From assembly GCF_001039355.2 (NCBI RefSeq), contig NW_019775398.1:98580-162579 (forward strand): 64,000 bases of DNA, in the 5' to 3' direction. Source of the DNA: Lingula anatina (lineage: Eukaryota > Brachiopoda > Lingulata > Lingulida > Lingulidae). The notes under the pieces are model-generated. The model made no database searches and was not told the DNA's origin. It saw nothing but the letters and a program-made list of their open reading frames with translations. A program made the position numbers and the translations under genes. Of this stretch, positions 37,001-50,248 are shown piece by piece; the stretch's first letter is position 1, and each line of letters begins with the position of its first letter.

Positions 37001-39386
37001 GAAAAGAGGCAGTAGTAGCAGCATCAGTGAGTTAGACCAGCCTAGTAAAAAACAGAGAATAGCCCATTCTTCCAGCAAGGCTACTGTCAATGGTCATTAT
37101 AGTCCAGACAAATATGAAGTGACCACAACTACTCCAGATTCCAGCCATATTAAGACAGATGAAGGTAGGAAGTCAAATGACAGACATGGTGCAAACAACA
37201 ATCGCAGCATACAAGTAGGCGGTCAAAAGGAATTGCCATTCATAATATTTTAAAACATATTTTTATAACTCAATAAAAAATTAACCACATAACATAAATA
37301 ATAATTGCAGTGAATTGGCTGTCTTTCAACACTGCAGTAGAAATGTGCAGTTATTCTGTTGTTTGATAATACATGATGCTCTGTATTTAGTGTCATTCAG
37401 TTAACTTCTCTCTTATTTTGAACTACCAGTTGGCTGTCTTCAGGTTACCGTTATAACTTCGTAAAACTTGGCCTAAGTAGTTGCATTTTTTTGTGGAGAG
37501 AGACACTTGTGAGGTTAAACAAGAGTTTACATAAAAAATACATTAACTCTGATTTGGTTTCTTATGTTGTGACATACCTTTGTTGTTTTTTGATGCAGGC
37601 TTTGCCAGGAAAAAAAGCACCAGCTCTTACTGCACACTTATTTAATGGATTTTGTCTAGGAACTTTTCCATTAAAATATCAAAACAAGGAGGGCTTTTAT
37701 TTTTTTCTGTGTTTAGATTGGTTCTTAACAAAATTCAGATATGGTTCACAAAATGTAAACAGTTTTGCTATTTGAAAACAGAAATATTATCAAAAGTGGT
37801 TGCTATTTTGATGTATAACAGTTTTTTTCTTCTTTTAAAGAGAACAAAGGAAGCAGTCGGGCCTTAGCTTCATCCACCTCAGACACCCCAGACTACATCC
37901 TGTAAGCAGACAAGATTTACTGTGAAAGCATATTCTTTTCCTGATTTTTTCCATATTTTAAGTTTTATGAGTGCAGTTTAGTTATGTCTTTTCTCCCCCT
38001 TGTCAGCTATCTAAGTTTTCAACTTTTATTTATGAAAAATTTTAATTCAAGTTCACAACTAGAAGCTATATGGATAGAATAGATCATTCACAAGTTTGTC
38101 TTGCATACAAGGGCATTACAAGGACATTACATTTAAAGATAGTTGAAAATTGTGATAATGAATGTGCATTTAAGACAGTTGTAACTGTAGTTGCTGATAC
38201 TTTTATACTTTCCAGTCAGTACACCATGATCAACTCCCAAGAGCAGCGGAGGAGGTACAAGGAGGACTTTAACCAACAGTACGACCACTACAGGGGGATA
38301 CATGCTAGTGTGGAGAAAGTTTCCAAGAAGTTCCGAGAGCTCCAAGAACAGCTCTACAAGTCCAAACCTGGCACAGAGGAGTATGAGGTGAATGTTTCAA
38401 CATATCCTAACCTCTAAGATGATTTGACACAGGAAATGAGTGAATGTTCATGTAAAGGGGCATCACATGGACATTTAAATAAGAACACTGAGAAGTTGAT
38501 ATAGGATATTTATAATAGTTTTGCCAAGTTTTTGTACATTTCCAAATAGCAATCTATTTGGAGTTCATAAAGAATCATCTTCAGTACACAATGTTGGTGT
38601 TACAAATTTGAAGAGTTATTTGGAAAGTGTATTAACATAAAAATGCTATATGTCAGAGGGGATTACCTTTCCAAATTTATCCTTTTGGAAAGTGGTTGAA
38701 CTCCTGATATCTTCATTATCATATAATGCTTTTATCACTGGACTGTAGGTCCCACATCAAGGGGAGGGAGATACTTTGACAAGTGTTTCTAAAAAATGCT
38801 GTTTAAACCAGGCACAGAAGACTGTGATAAACATTGATTTGATTCTGAAAAACATTAATTTCGAGGAGATGGCAAACTATTATTAATTTTTTAAATGTTA
38901 TATGAATATATGAGCACAGCAAATGGTCAGTGCAAGGTATTCTCCCTGCTTACATAAGAACTTAGTTGCTCTTGTCTGGCCTTGAATTTGTCATTTTTAT
39001 TGTTGATTAAGTTGCATCAATGTTTCTGGTGATACTCTAATTTGATAATGCTGCTCTTCATGTTGTCTTATATTGTACTATGAACTGTTATTCTAATTGG
39101 TTGTCCATTAAAGTTAGATAGATAGTTACAGATGCATTAGATGGTTTATTTATCCAGTATTTTATTATTTACATTTCATAATGTTTGCCATTTAAAGTTG
39201 AATTTTCATTTAAAAATTTTATTTTTGCAGAAAATCCGTGACAAAATCTACAGAGAATACAAGGGCATGAAGAATGACTCAAAATACATGGAAGAGAAGA
39301 AGGAAGTTGACTACTTGCACACTAAACTAGGACACATTAAACGATTAATACAGGAATATGACCAGTCCCTTCATGAAGACTCCTAG
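19494..39386 (+). CDS. ELL: RNA polymerase II elongation factor ELL
   Basis: Twelve exons: 19494-19625, 27514-27564, 28493-28617, 32659-32775, 33045-33428, 34191-34261, 36248-36410, 36691-36778, 37002-37164, 37841-37901, 38216-38387, 39231-39386. They total 1683 nt, about 560 aa, and all phases agree. The N-terminal ELL domain spans exons 1-7 (YVKLTDSALRAIEDFQK, GDPNGSFDCVQQSHK, SKISVCATDDVYKATKQK, DRVIHLLAVRPYKKPELL, DWPFYTETDKQLLKR). A Ser/Gly-rich linker interrupts it in exon 5 and a Ser/Pro/Lys linker fills exons 8-9. The C-terminal occludin/ELL domain is in exons 10-12 (TPDYILQYTMINSQEQRRR, KFRELQEQLYKSKPGTEEY, LGHIKRLIQEYDQSLHEDS). Family knowledge: ELL suppresses Pol II pausing and is a subunit of the super and little elongation complexes in the nucleus. 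Invertebrates usually carry one ELL; whether others exist here is unknown. Confidence 0.95.
20614..20787 (-). mobile_element. MITE-like element, copy 1 (CCGTAGCC family)
   Basis: A 174-bp element with inverted termini (CAGGCCCATGGCCAGC at one end, TTGGCTACGGGCCTG at the other) and an internal C-run. It contains the family core: GGGGGGTTCTTTTTCTGAAA and TACCTAGATCAAATTTTACC. A second copy lies in opposite orientation at 60774-60939. There is no coding capacity, and it sits in ELL intron 1. Confidence 0.75.
23590..23639. repeat. (GT)n microsatellite
   Basis: About 25 uninterrupted units inside ELL intron 1. Confidence 0.95.
27971..28014. repeat. (CA)n microsatellite
   Basis: About 22 uninterrupted CA units in ELL intron 2, preceded by shorter GT and CA tracts from 27930. 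Confidence 0.95.
29846..30059. mobile_element. Hairpin MITE (GATCGATC family), divergent copy a
   Basis: About 214 bp with an internal inverted repeat: GCTAAATTGCATTCAGTTTAA in the left half matches TTAACTGAATGCAATTTAGG in the right half. It ends in GGGAACCCAGTCTATG, resembling the termini of copy b, and is directly followed by copy b. Confidence 0.6.
30067..30277. mobile_element. Hairpin MITE (GATCGATC family), copy b
   Basis: A 211-bp element bounded by inverted termini GCATTCCCATAGATTTAGAT and ATCTGTGGGAATGGGGTC, each with GATCGATC nearby. A second internal inverted pair (GCTAAATTGCTGTCAG and CTGACAGTAATCTAG) makes most of the element self-complementary. A clearly related copy lies at 49561-49770 in opposite orientation. 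Confidence 0.75.
33045..33428 (+). CDS. ELL: ELL exon 5, Ser/Gly/Ala-rich linker
   Basis: This 384-nt exon begins by completing the conserved region (AKEIKPGAPNVGRKIKKV) and then encodes a low-complexity Ser-rich stretch with near-homopolymeric serine runs (codons AGC, AGT and TCN mixed) before PNSAIMALPYR re-enters the conserved part (DRVIHLLAVRPYK). In ELL proteins this interval is poorly conserved. Confidence 0.85.
35458..35530. repeat. Dispersed direct repeat, copy 1
   Basis: GGTGATGACCCATTCCACTG through GTCAAAAGGGGCTTGGTTAG. It is nearly identical to 35994-36066 in the same orientation; visible differences include CTCATGATGGCCAA versus CTCTTGATGGCCAG. Confidence 0.8.
35994..36066. repeat. 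Dispersed direct repeat, copy 2
   Basis: Second copy of the repeat at 35458-35530, 536 bp further on in the same ELL intron. Origin unknown; probably a fragment of a larger dispersed family. Confidence 0.8.
36782..36957. repeat. 31-bp minisatellite in ELL intron 8
   Basis: About five imperfect tandem units, core GCTTGGTAACACAGGCCACC followed by TTGTCTTGGTT. It fills most of the short intron between ELL exons 36691-36778 and 37002-37164, and starts four bases after the donor. Confidence 0.85.
37165..39230 (+). other. ELL introns 9-11 (around exons 37841-37901 and 38216-38387)
   Basis: AT-rich intron sequence without recognisable repeats or further exons. Confidence 0.6.
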
Positions 39387-42300
39387 CTCTGGTCCTTTTT
39401 CTCAACACCTGACCAATAGATGGCACTGTATGTCAGGGTCTTGTCATGACATATCTAATATGACCAACAATGGATACAATCTCTGCTGAAAGAAAACTTC
39501 TTGATCCTTACATTTTTTGCCTAAACCCCTGCAAAGGAGTTATTAAGTATGAATTGAAATCACCCCAAAAAGAACCCTCCATTACACCACATTGCTATAG
39601 CTGCTAAAGTGAGTTAAATCTGTGATATACACTTCTTGTAGAGATAAAGTTATGATATAAGTCATAAAATCACCCATACAGGTTATATTCGTAACAGATA
39701 TTTCCAGGACATTATTTTGAGGTGCTTTGTATATGTAACATTAACTTTGTGCATTGGCTCATAGAGCTCAAGATTACATGTATTTTTTTTTTATTATTGC
39801 ACATTCTATGATTGCTCTTGTTCATTGGGAGGCAGAAGATATCACGAATGGGTTTCATATATCAAATGTTGGAATTTTAGTACATTTCTTAAACTTCAGA
39901 TACTAACTTACAGGTTGAATTCATCTGATCAGGTAGCATAATCTTTTTTACAGCAATGTGAAGTCTCTATTTACAAACTGACTTTGAAGATGCTCATAAT
40001 TTTCGTTTCATTTTTATGTGTAATGATGGGTAGTGTATCTGTCTGCAACTTTGTGAACAAGCAGCCCACTATAAATCACCAGGGATGAAATGTAGCCCCA
40101 TTTTATTTCAGTATTAATATGCAAAAAAAACTTAACTTGTAAATGTATTTCCATACACATTAAATAAGCAAAAGGTTAGAACAAATGACAGATTATGGAG
40201 TTCTATTTAAAAGTTAAATTCAATCTACGGTTGAAGTTTGTGTTATTATGTTCATTTAATGATTGGTTCTTTTTTCTGTTTAATATGTGTATGCAGTTTA
40301 ACACCATAAAAGTATTTATTTCTTTTATTGTTGCAGCTTTTTGTTGGAATGGCTGTGGACCAAGTTGTCTTGCTTTTTTTTGTCTCTCTCACTGTGTGAG
40401 AAGTGCTCTTTTTGTTGTAACTGCCACAATCAAAGAAGTAAAATTATGAGTAAAAAAAAATTAAAACACATGCCAAATGTGAATTATTTTGTGATCATTA
40501 TCACAATACTGATATTATTTTTTCCTATGAGCAGGCTTTGCCCTTCTTTTGGGAATATTGTCCAAATGATGTAAACAGATAGTTTGAATTGAAAATTGAC
40601 TTGTTTGGAATGATAACCCTCTTTATTGTTGCACAGAAATCTTATCCATCATTGTTTGAACTGCTGCACTGTGTACAAAGACACTTAGGCTTGGATTGTG
40701 AAATTCTACATTCTTCTGGGCATGGAACAAAATGTTAAAGAACGAGTATGACGTATATTTCATATCTTTCATAAGCAGTTTTGACAAAATCAGTGAGTTG
40801 ATTTTACCCAGTTTGTACACATTGTAGCAGGTATTTCAGTATTATGTGGAGAAACATTGTTTGGAGAGGTCTCTGTTCAAAACTGACATCAAATGATTGG
40901 TCATTTGCCCCATCTTTGGTTTTGCTTGCTTACTTTTAATTTTTTTTTTTCACTTTAAAAACAAAAAAATTACATATATATGTATACTCATGTTCATCAG
41001 TTCTTCTAAGAATAAGAGGTTCTTAGAAGTGTGAAGACCTGGAAAGTAGAATCGCAAGTGACTAAGCACCCATTTCAGGAGGAATTTCCCTTTGAGTGTG
41101 GTGTAATTTTCACTTTGTTGAAAATAATTTTAGATGTAAGAACTGTCCTAACATATGCAGAAAGTTATCAATTCATGTATGTAAATACAACAAATCTGTA
41201 ACATATTCTAGGAATGCTTTTTGTGTAGCAGGTTTGAACCCCACTTGGAAAATGTACCATACACAAAATCTAAATGGCTTTATATGTCAAGCTAATTTTA
41301 GGACTAAATTATCACATTTGTCTTTATTATGATAGATATAATGTGGGGGCAAAATAGAGAGATGTTAAGGCATTAGTCCTAAAATATGTTGTATTTTTGC
41401 AGTTGTAGATTTATTCTGTGATTTTGACAGGCTGTTCTTATAGACATTTCGAGCAAGTATCTTCAGAAACACATTGCTGAATGTCAAGGGCATTTACTGC
41501 CATTACTCTAGCACTGCATCAAATTGCAACCTTTGTATCTTTTCATGGGTACCAAAAAAAACTTTGAAAAACTGCTCATTCTTGATTTAAGAAATGGTGC
41601 ATTTCCATTTTGTTCTTGCCAGGTGCTCTCCAGAAGGACAGTGATTTCCACAAACAACGGTACTGGATATTAAGTTAAGAAATTTAAGAATTTACTTGAT
41701 AATCTTGACAAAGTTATTGTAAATACCTTAACATATTAAGTAAAAAACTTCTTTGGGGAGGGGGATATTCAAGTGCAACAGGGGAAGGTATTTTAGACAT
41801 GAAAAATGGTTGTACACAAAAATCGTGTGTTTTTATTTACATCACTAGATCTAAAAGTCTCCATATGATTGAGCGAATTGAGAAATCTATGTGAATTGCC
41901 TGACAGTATCATAGAACTAGCCATTTGCACCAATTCTATATTGACTTCACAATTTACATATTTCAGAAGGCACTCATTACTTTAAGCATTTTGAATATTT
42001 AAATTTTGTGCAGCCTAAGCCATAAATTGTAGAGTGAAATCAAAATTTGCAGAATTATTTGTGTATTTATTTCATTTTTAATTAGCTATATTTTACATGG
42101 CTATATTCTGTAAACAAATTTACAGTTATTCTGAATATTGCAATTCTTAGCATTCTAGTTGGAAAATAGTTTTTAAATCCTTATTATATTTTGTACTAGA
42201 TAAACATTTGAACCAAAAAGCAGAAAATATCCCTTTTGGTATGAGTTACCAAAGTGGATTTCACTAAAAGGCAAATTTCCTACCAGATAATGCCCATGCC

Positions 42301-44471
42301 CAATGGCAGCAGTAGTGAAAAAGAAGAACAAATTAGTTTTCAAAAGAGAAAAGGCAACAATTCTTGCTAAGACTATTCTTAATGTTATACTTTATGTGGA
42401 GAACCAGTGACAGATGATCCTATGGAGAGCACCAGCATAGTGTAAAATGCATTTATATGGAAGAGAAACTGTGCAATCTATTTGACTCTGGCCCTCAATT
42501 TTGTTGTATTTTTCTGTACAACATGGTTGTGTTGCAGGACCGATATTCCCAATAATGTGAGCAATAAACAAAAGCTTACTTTGCAAATGAATATTATGAG
42601 TTGCAATTTTATTTTTCTTAACAGTATTTGTTCATTTAAAATGTTTGATCAAATTATGGATTAAACTTTTATTTGTGGCATCTTTGTCCTTCCCTCAGGT
42701 ATATTCTCATTTCCAATTTTTTCAGGGGCAGGGGGGGGGGTGTTGTCAACTGAATTATTCAGTTATATCTGCAATAATTGTACCAACAATTTGGTGTGGA
42801 CACAATGTTAAAAATGAGTCTGGTAAAGTGAGTCCTTAAATAAAAAGGATTACCATTTATATTTATAACCAGAAATTATACATGAAATGGTGAACTGAGA
42901 CAGTTCAAGGGAAACAATTGCTTTATAGTAATTATCATATAGTAGAAAAATAAACACTACAAAATATCTTACAAACTCCTGCTACAAAATGCAAATTTAC
43001 AGGCATTAGAAACTTCTAGATTGCATGACACTTTAAAATTTCGGAAATGAAATACTGGCAACTCGAATGGGTGTTTGAATTTTAAGAGAGTTAATGTTTC
43101 TAAACCTTTAAACAGAAGACTGCTGTTTTTCACCAGTTTGTTCTTAACTACTGTTATATCATCATTTGTGGTCATCTAAGTAGTATACTAGCAGAAAGCA
43201 AGTTACATACAACTGGAACAAGATTAGCACCAGTATGAAAGCATAATTCAAGCTGTGCTTTGACTGCAAAGTCCAAAAATGACACTTCAAAACACTAAAA
43301 CACTTTGGTTTAAATTCATTTAGGCTATATTGGGTATTAGATATATTGGATTATAATTCAGTTTTCCATTTGCTTAGTACACTGCAGTATGGTTCCCTTC
43401 ATTTCAATATTCCCAGCTGTGTTTGTATGTAAATCTTTAAAAAAATTGAGACAGCTAAATATGGTAATGCTGTTAACTATCAACTTAACTACATATACTA
43501 TAAACAAATATTTAAGACTACATGCATTTTCTAGAAGACTATTTGCAAAATCACACCCTTATGTGATATGACAGTAATATTAATTGGTGGATTCCCTCTA
43601 TTTGATAGTGTGTTCGTGTGTGCATTTCTGTGTATACTGACCACAAATCCTTCACAAAAAGTACAATACTTAGAGTAGGTTTATGAATGATTCTATATAA
43701 CTATATTCTTGGTATTCAGACAAAGTAACACATAACATTTACTTCTAAGCAGACTACCCGGGAGCCTCTAAAAGGGACTTTTCAAAAATTGTCACAGAGA
43801 ACCAGTTTTAGATGAAACAAGATACATGTACTTAGTATACACATGGCTGCCAATTAGAACTTCTATTCCCATTGCTCTAATGAAAATAAAATGTCCAAAC
43901 CACATGTGGACAGGTGCATTAAGATGCAGGAGGAGGTTCAGATTGGCTCTCCTCTTTTTTGTTATACATATAGTATATTAGTGCATGTAATTACCAAGCA
44001 AGATCTGATGGATGGATGCATACTGTTAACTCCTACAAAATTACTGAAACATAATACAGATGGTGTTTTAGCCATCAAGCTATTTATGTGATGGAAATAA
44101 CCAGTAAGACCCCAACATGACAAGGCTTTAGTCACATGTTTTAGTTATTCGTTTTAGTCCTTTGTTTGCTCCTATATGAACAGTTTTTTATGCCATATAG
44201 AGGCAAAAAGAAAAAAAAAACAAAAACAGGATAAATGCCTCTACATAGAACCCATGATATTTGTTTGATGGGTCCTTGCACCTACAAAGTTCCTCTACTG
44301 CAATCTATTTTTGATTCCTCTACTGCAATCTAGTTTGATTATGTTTATGCATGAGATAAGCAGACAAAATATTCTTGGGGCTGATACATGTCATATAAAA
44401 AGATTTATATCTGCAAAATAAGCTTGGAGCTCCTCAATGTTTTTTTTCTTGTCTGCCTTTTCCTCTTGGTG
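39387..44471. other. Convergent 3' region between ELL and the receptor phosphatase
   Basis: ELL reads rightward and the phosphatase leftward, so this 5-kb region holds both 3' UTRs. An AATAAA at 42563-42568 is a candidate ELL poly(A) signal, though which of several AT-rich sites is used cannot be told. A 25-bp tandem duplication (CCTCTACTGCAATCTA unit) lies at about 44292-44340. No further coding exon is supported. Confidence 0.5.
42563..42568 (+). terminator. Candidate ELL poly(A) signal AATAAA
   Basis: A canonical hexamer 3.2 kb after the ELL stop, followed by T-rich sequence. The choice among AT-rich candidates is uncertain. Confidence 0.25.
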
Positions 44472-47400
44472 TCAGGTCAACACATGCAGGGATGAGGAAG
44501 AGGATGAACTAGAGGATGGATTACTAAGAAAAACTGCATAATCATGGAGTGCCTGAAAATAAAAATTGTACACTTTTTTGTTTTTAAACATTTCCAATGA
44601 TGCGACGCAGTGTGAAAAACCCACATCATTTCAAGTAGATCCTACAAACTAAAGTGTTCATTAATTAACTAATGTTAAATTGGCAAAAAAATGAGTTTGC
44701 AATTTCTTTAACCAACGCAAATGTTATTGAGCCTTAGGAGGTATTAAACCTACTAGCAAAAAGTAAATATTTGACAGAAAAAAACACAAGCTGTCTAATG
44801 CCTGATAGATATACATCAATTTAGCAACAGTAAGCTAACATTATTCTTCAAAACTGTTTATTTTTCCTTTTTAAATTTTACCTTATAAATGAAAACATAT
44901 TGTTCTTTGGTCTGGACGGAGCCTCCCCTGTCACACCTCAGTCTGTACACACAGTTCAGAATATCTACTGAATGACAGTCTTCATATGCTTGCATGCATA
45001 TGTCTATGGCAAGAAATGTGCCTGTGCGACCAGTGCCAGGACTGAAACATCAAAAGGAATTATTATCAATAATATTTTGTTGATATCATAACAAAAATTG
45101 GAGGTACTTAGTAATATGAAAGATTGAATATAAATATTACATGTATTGCATAGAGTGTGAAGTTAGGAATATATGAATGTTAGCCTTGTTCTGTATTAAG
45201 TTAACAACATGTCCAGTGTCTATTCTAGACGGTTTGACAAATTTCCTGCAAAAAAATGGAAACAAGAAATCAGTTAATAAAGAGAAAGTTAAACTCTAGT
45301 ATGATTTACATCTTCTTTACCTTATTGAAAATGGAAAGAAATGCTTTAAACTTAAACCAATACTTCTCTTCTGGATTTACTAGTAAATAATATAATTCCA
45401 CCCCTACCATAACCACCACTGAAATTCTCCTTTCTTCATTGCTTATATGTAAAAAATTATGCAAAATGGAGAAAAACTCCCATCTTCTGCCATAAAATGT
45501 ATATTATACAGCATGCACTTATCATTTATTGACCATAGACCAAATGTTCTCATGTCACCAATTATGCAAAGAACTAACTGAGGAAAGAGATAAATTCTTA
45601 CCTGCAGTGAACTATGGCAGGCCCTCTGCTTTCTTCCATGTGTTTCCTGGCCTCAAGAATAAATGTCTGCACAGACAGCGTAGACTCTGGGGTACCATGG
45701 ATTGGCCAGGCTGTGTACCACATGTGGATCACTTCACGGCACAGGTTCCTCTGTGAATGGAGCAACAATGACATATAACATGTAACATGGATAAGAAAGC
45801 TGACAAGTTTTTGTTAACAGTATTTTCATAGGAACAGGAACTTAAGAGTATATATTTTTTCATATTGAATGCTGTATTTCTTCTGAAACTAAATTTTTGT
45901 CTTACATTAAAGAGGGGGGAAACTGGTAAAAACAAAGATACTAGTTCCTTGCTTTCACCAAAAAGTGTGATTTGGATTTTTTACTCAACATTTGCTCAGT
46001 ATGTTCACATATTTATCTATTATCTATAACAATAAACATGAAGAGAGCTGTGCCATCTAATAAAAAATAATGTTGTTTTATTATGTATGTTAAAATACAT
46101 GCATGGTTTGTACTTTCATATTTTCTTTTTGAATGACAGAGAGTAGAGTTGTTTACACCTTGTATATCATAAATACCAGTACAGATCCGAAATTGCTACT
46201 GATACTGATTAAAGAGCTAAACAAGCAGAACTGGCAGAGTCACACAAGTTTTGACCAAAAGCTTTAATGGGCATTTTCTCTTTCATAAACCCTCAGTGGA
46301 TGGATAACCATAACAGAAGAAAGGAATATTTACATTTTTTAAAAAAATCAAATTTGCATCTCAAATGATGAATTTAAGATACATGTATCCTTTTGTACAG
46401 TGCACACAGACTTTGAATGAATTTTATTCATACTAGTAGGTGCTGCACGTGGAGAATATGATACCCCTGGGGTAAGAATTATGTTGTTATACCCAATGCA
46501 CCTCTATTCCAGTAATACATAATCTTATATTATAAAGTTCAGCATTTTAAGGCATTTCATGAATTGATAACTGCTAGTAATAATATTACTAAATAAAAAT
46601 GCTGAAGAGTGACACAACAAACCTCTACATCCTTTAGCGAGAGGACTGATATGGTATATTCTTGAAAGATCTCTTTCTTCTTAAGCATCACTTCATAATC
46701 TCCATATAAACGCATGGTATCCACACCATCTGTGTTGGGCCAATATGGAAAACACTTAGGCTAAAAACAAAATGTGGTACTTTTCAAAATAAGTATTTTC
46801 AAGCTATACTTTGTTTTTTTTTTTATTTAACTGTGAATAAAGGTAATCTTTAGTGTAAGTTTTATTCTAAAATATAATTGATATAATTGTCTCTTTTATT
46901 TCATGTTTTTACTATATACTTATAAAATCATATATGTATTATTGTACCACTTCTTGTTCCTCAAAGTCAGTGAGCATGATAATGAGTTTGGACTGTTGTT
47001 CCCAGACCATGCGCCAAAAGTCAGCAACAGTTTGTTCCAGTGGAGCTTGGGTGGCAATGTAGCAGTTTCTTTCTCCCATGTAACCCTGAACAAAGCACAA
47101 AGGATTTTACATTTCTATTCTCAACCTTTGTTGTTTGTGTCTGAGAGGGAAATATATATATTTTCAACAAAACATTTCGTCAATCCTCTAAAAAGCAATC
47201 CATGCACGAAATTTTTCTTTTTTGATATTGTTAGCATGCACAGTTACATACCCTCATATAGTTAGCATTTATGTAATCTGATGTTGGTACACCGGGAATA
47301 GGAGCTAGTGGAACTCGAGTATCACGATCTGATTAAAAATGAAAAAACATCAATTTTATTACTGGATACTATATATAATAAGTAGCAGTACCTTTAGGTT

Positions 47401-50202
47401 TATCCAATATGATTGGTGATTACGTAATTGAGAGTGCAAAAAGAAAACTTAAGTCAGAAACTGATTTTAACTTTAAGACCAAAATATTGTTACTGTCTAA
47501 AACATGCTATTTCTTACATTTTCTAAAATAGACCAATCTGGTGGAGCACAACTGATTGGTTAAATTAGGTAATTTAAATGTTCTGTCTTTAAATTGAAAG
47601 CAAAGGTCTTAAGTAAAACTGGTCTTACCTGTAGACCTACTATACACAGTATTGGATATAAAGAGTGCCGAATCATTTTTATAACAATTACATTATTCAT
47701 GTAACTACATAAACTTTAATATTCTCTATGCAGGAAAGACTATAAAAGACTCCTATATACTTATAATGTTAGATTTGCAGTCACAACCAGACAATCCTTT
47801 CCTTCTTTTCTAGCTGGGAATAACCCTTATTTCTGAAAATACTAGTCCAAAATGAAGTAGTATCTAATATTATATTGTTCTACTTACTGGGAATGACATT
47901 GGCATAGCGGTTCTTATCCTCTGCCCCCACCGGCACCTCTGACAACTTAGCCATGATGTTGGGTAGTAACTGAAACAATACATTGCCAAATTGAGAAAAT
48001 TATTTAAAAGGGTTGTAAAAGAATGTGACATCACAAATTCAACTTTTCATTATTCCTAAGAGATTAAAGAACAATACCTCCAACATGGCCTCCAACCATA
48101 CTTTTTTTCATAATTTGAAATTTGAGAATTTATTTTCAATGAAATGGATTTAAAATTACTGAATTCATCTTACATTTGTGATATCTCAATCAAACTGGTG
48201 ATATTGATTTGGTTTCTTTTAAAATTCAAATTAATGTTGACAGTAATGGACAACCCAGATTGCTTTATCACACTTTGTTGGATTTCACTGACATCAAGAT
48301 TGTGAAAAATAAATCTGGACCGTAAAGTATTCAATAATAGAAAATCTTGATAACAAGGATAACGCATGCTTTTTCTCCAATAATCATATTACCACTACCA
48401 CTATTGTATTACAAGTACTAAAACTGAGAGCTAAATGCCTCATGACTATCAATAATGAATGGCATGCCACATACGGTACCTACCCACACATTTCACAGGC
48501 CATATTCCAATATCTTAATTATCTTATAGAAACATAATATTCATTTGATTAAAAAAAACTTGAAAATGTTCCAATCTGTTTTAACATGTACTAGTATACC
48601 TAACAAAACAGTTTTGGAAAATATATTTTGAATAAGTTTTGTTCCAGCTTGATGTGTGTTTACTGTACGAAGTACACATAGGTGTAATGGATCAGCAAAT
48701 ATTAAAAGCAACTTGATGCTTGCAATTTGTCTACCTCAAATTCTGCTTCCAGACAGTCTGGCTCATTGACAAGAGAGGCAAGATTTGCAAAGTTGACTGG
48801 ATGTGAAGGGCACTCCTAGAAAATATAAACTAACATATTTAAAAACACCAGCTATCAATAATCATTATTACAAATAGTGCAAACAGTTGATAAATAACCA
48901 TTTTTCTTTAAAAAATCTTAATATGAAATAGGAAGTACAGCATAGTATAATAGAGATAGGATACAACAGACTATTTACTATTTATTTGTACTCAGTATTC
49001 ATATCCTGTTTGGTAGCTGCATGAACACAATACCTTTTCTGTTAACAATGCCTGGTTAATATATCCCATAGCTGAATTTCCAGATCGCCCAGACTGGCGA
49101 GCTGAAGAACCAGAGTATTCTGCTGACCGTCCATTGCCTCGAGATGACAACCTCTTTGAACGACGGAATTTCGACATTTGCGTCATAGAAATGGAATCAA
49201 AGCTGTGGGAATCATAAGAATATCGCTGAGCTTTGCTGTAGTAAGAGCGCATAGTTTTACCTCTTCGGCGCCTTAAAACTACCTGAAATTTATAAATTCA
49301 TGGTGAGAAAAATTCTTTACTTTGATAAAAATTTTGAATCTTTGCTTGTTTTGAAATTTATATAATCATTATTTTGAAACTTTAAAGCAATTATTTTGGA
49401 AAAATAATTAAATAGTATCTTTCAATCAATACACGTAAAGTTACCTTCTCAATCCTTTGCTAGCATAACAATATCAAAAACAAAAATTCAAAAAACCATT
49501 CAAAGTTATTTAAAAAAACTAATCCATAATTTTTTAACAGCATGAATAAAATCTTAGGGCGCATTCCCATAGATTTTAGATCGATCTATCCCCGTGGGGA
49601 GTCTCACTAGATTACTGTCAGATAATCCGGCTTAAATGTCCGTCCCACCTACTACAAGCTGTAAGGGGGTGATTAACTTTCGTGCCCGCTCGGCTGACAG
49701 CTATTTAGCGTGAACCCCTAGGGAGTTAGGTCGATCTAGTTGGATCGATCTAATCTCTGGAAATGGGGTCTTACACTTACAAAGATAATAAAATGTAAAG
49801 AAATTTTTATCAATGCACTGATAATCCCGTTTCACAATCACATTGTAATTTTAATTATTAAATATCTTAAATAAAATAGTTCTAAGTACAGTATACTCAG
49901 ACCAATAAAGCATTGTAAAAACCTACACATACATATTAAAAACACAAAGAAGTGATAATTTTTTTTTAATTTCTAAGAGCAGCTAAATTGCTGGCTTGTA
50001 GTCCCAAAAATTAGCTTTCAGCACTCCCACTTGAAACTGTTCCTATATATTACAGCATGACAGCTCAACACTGAATATAAAAGCATTAAATGAAAAGTAG
50101 TGTCCAGCTGGGAAACCAATGAGGCCCTTTTGTAATCTCAGGTTCAACTGAATTATGTGTACAGCAGTGATATGCAAGTTAATTGCTTTCTAAATCAAGC
50201 TT

Positions 50203-50248
<46 letters not shown>

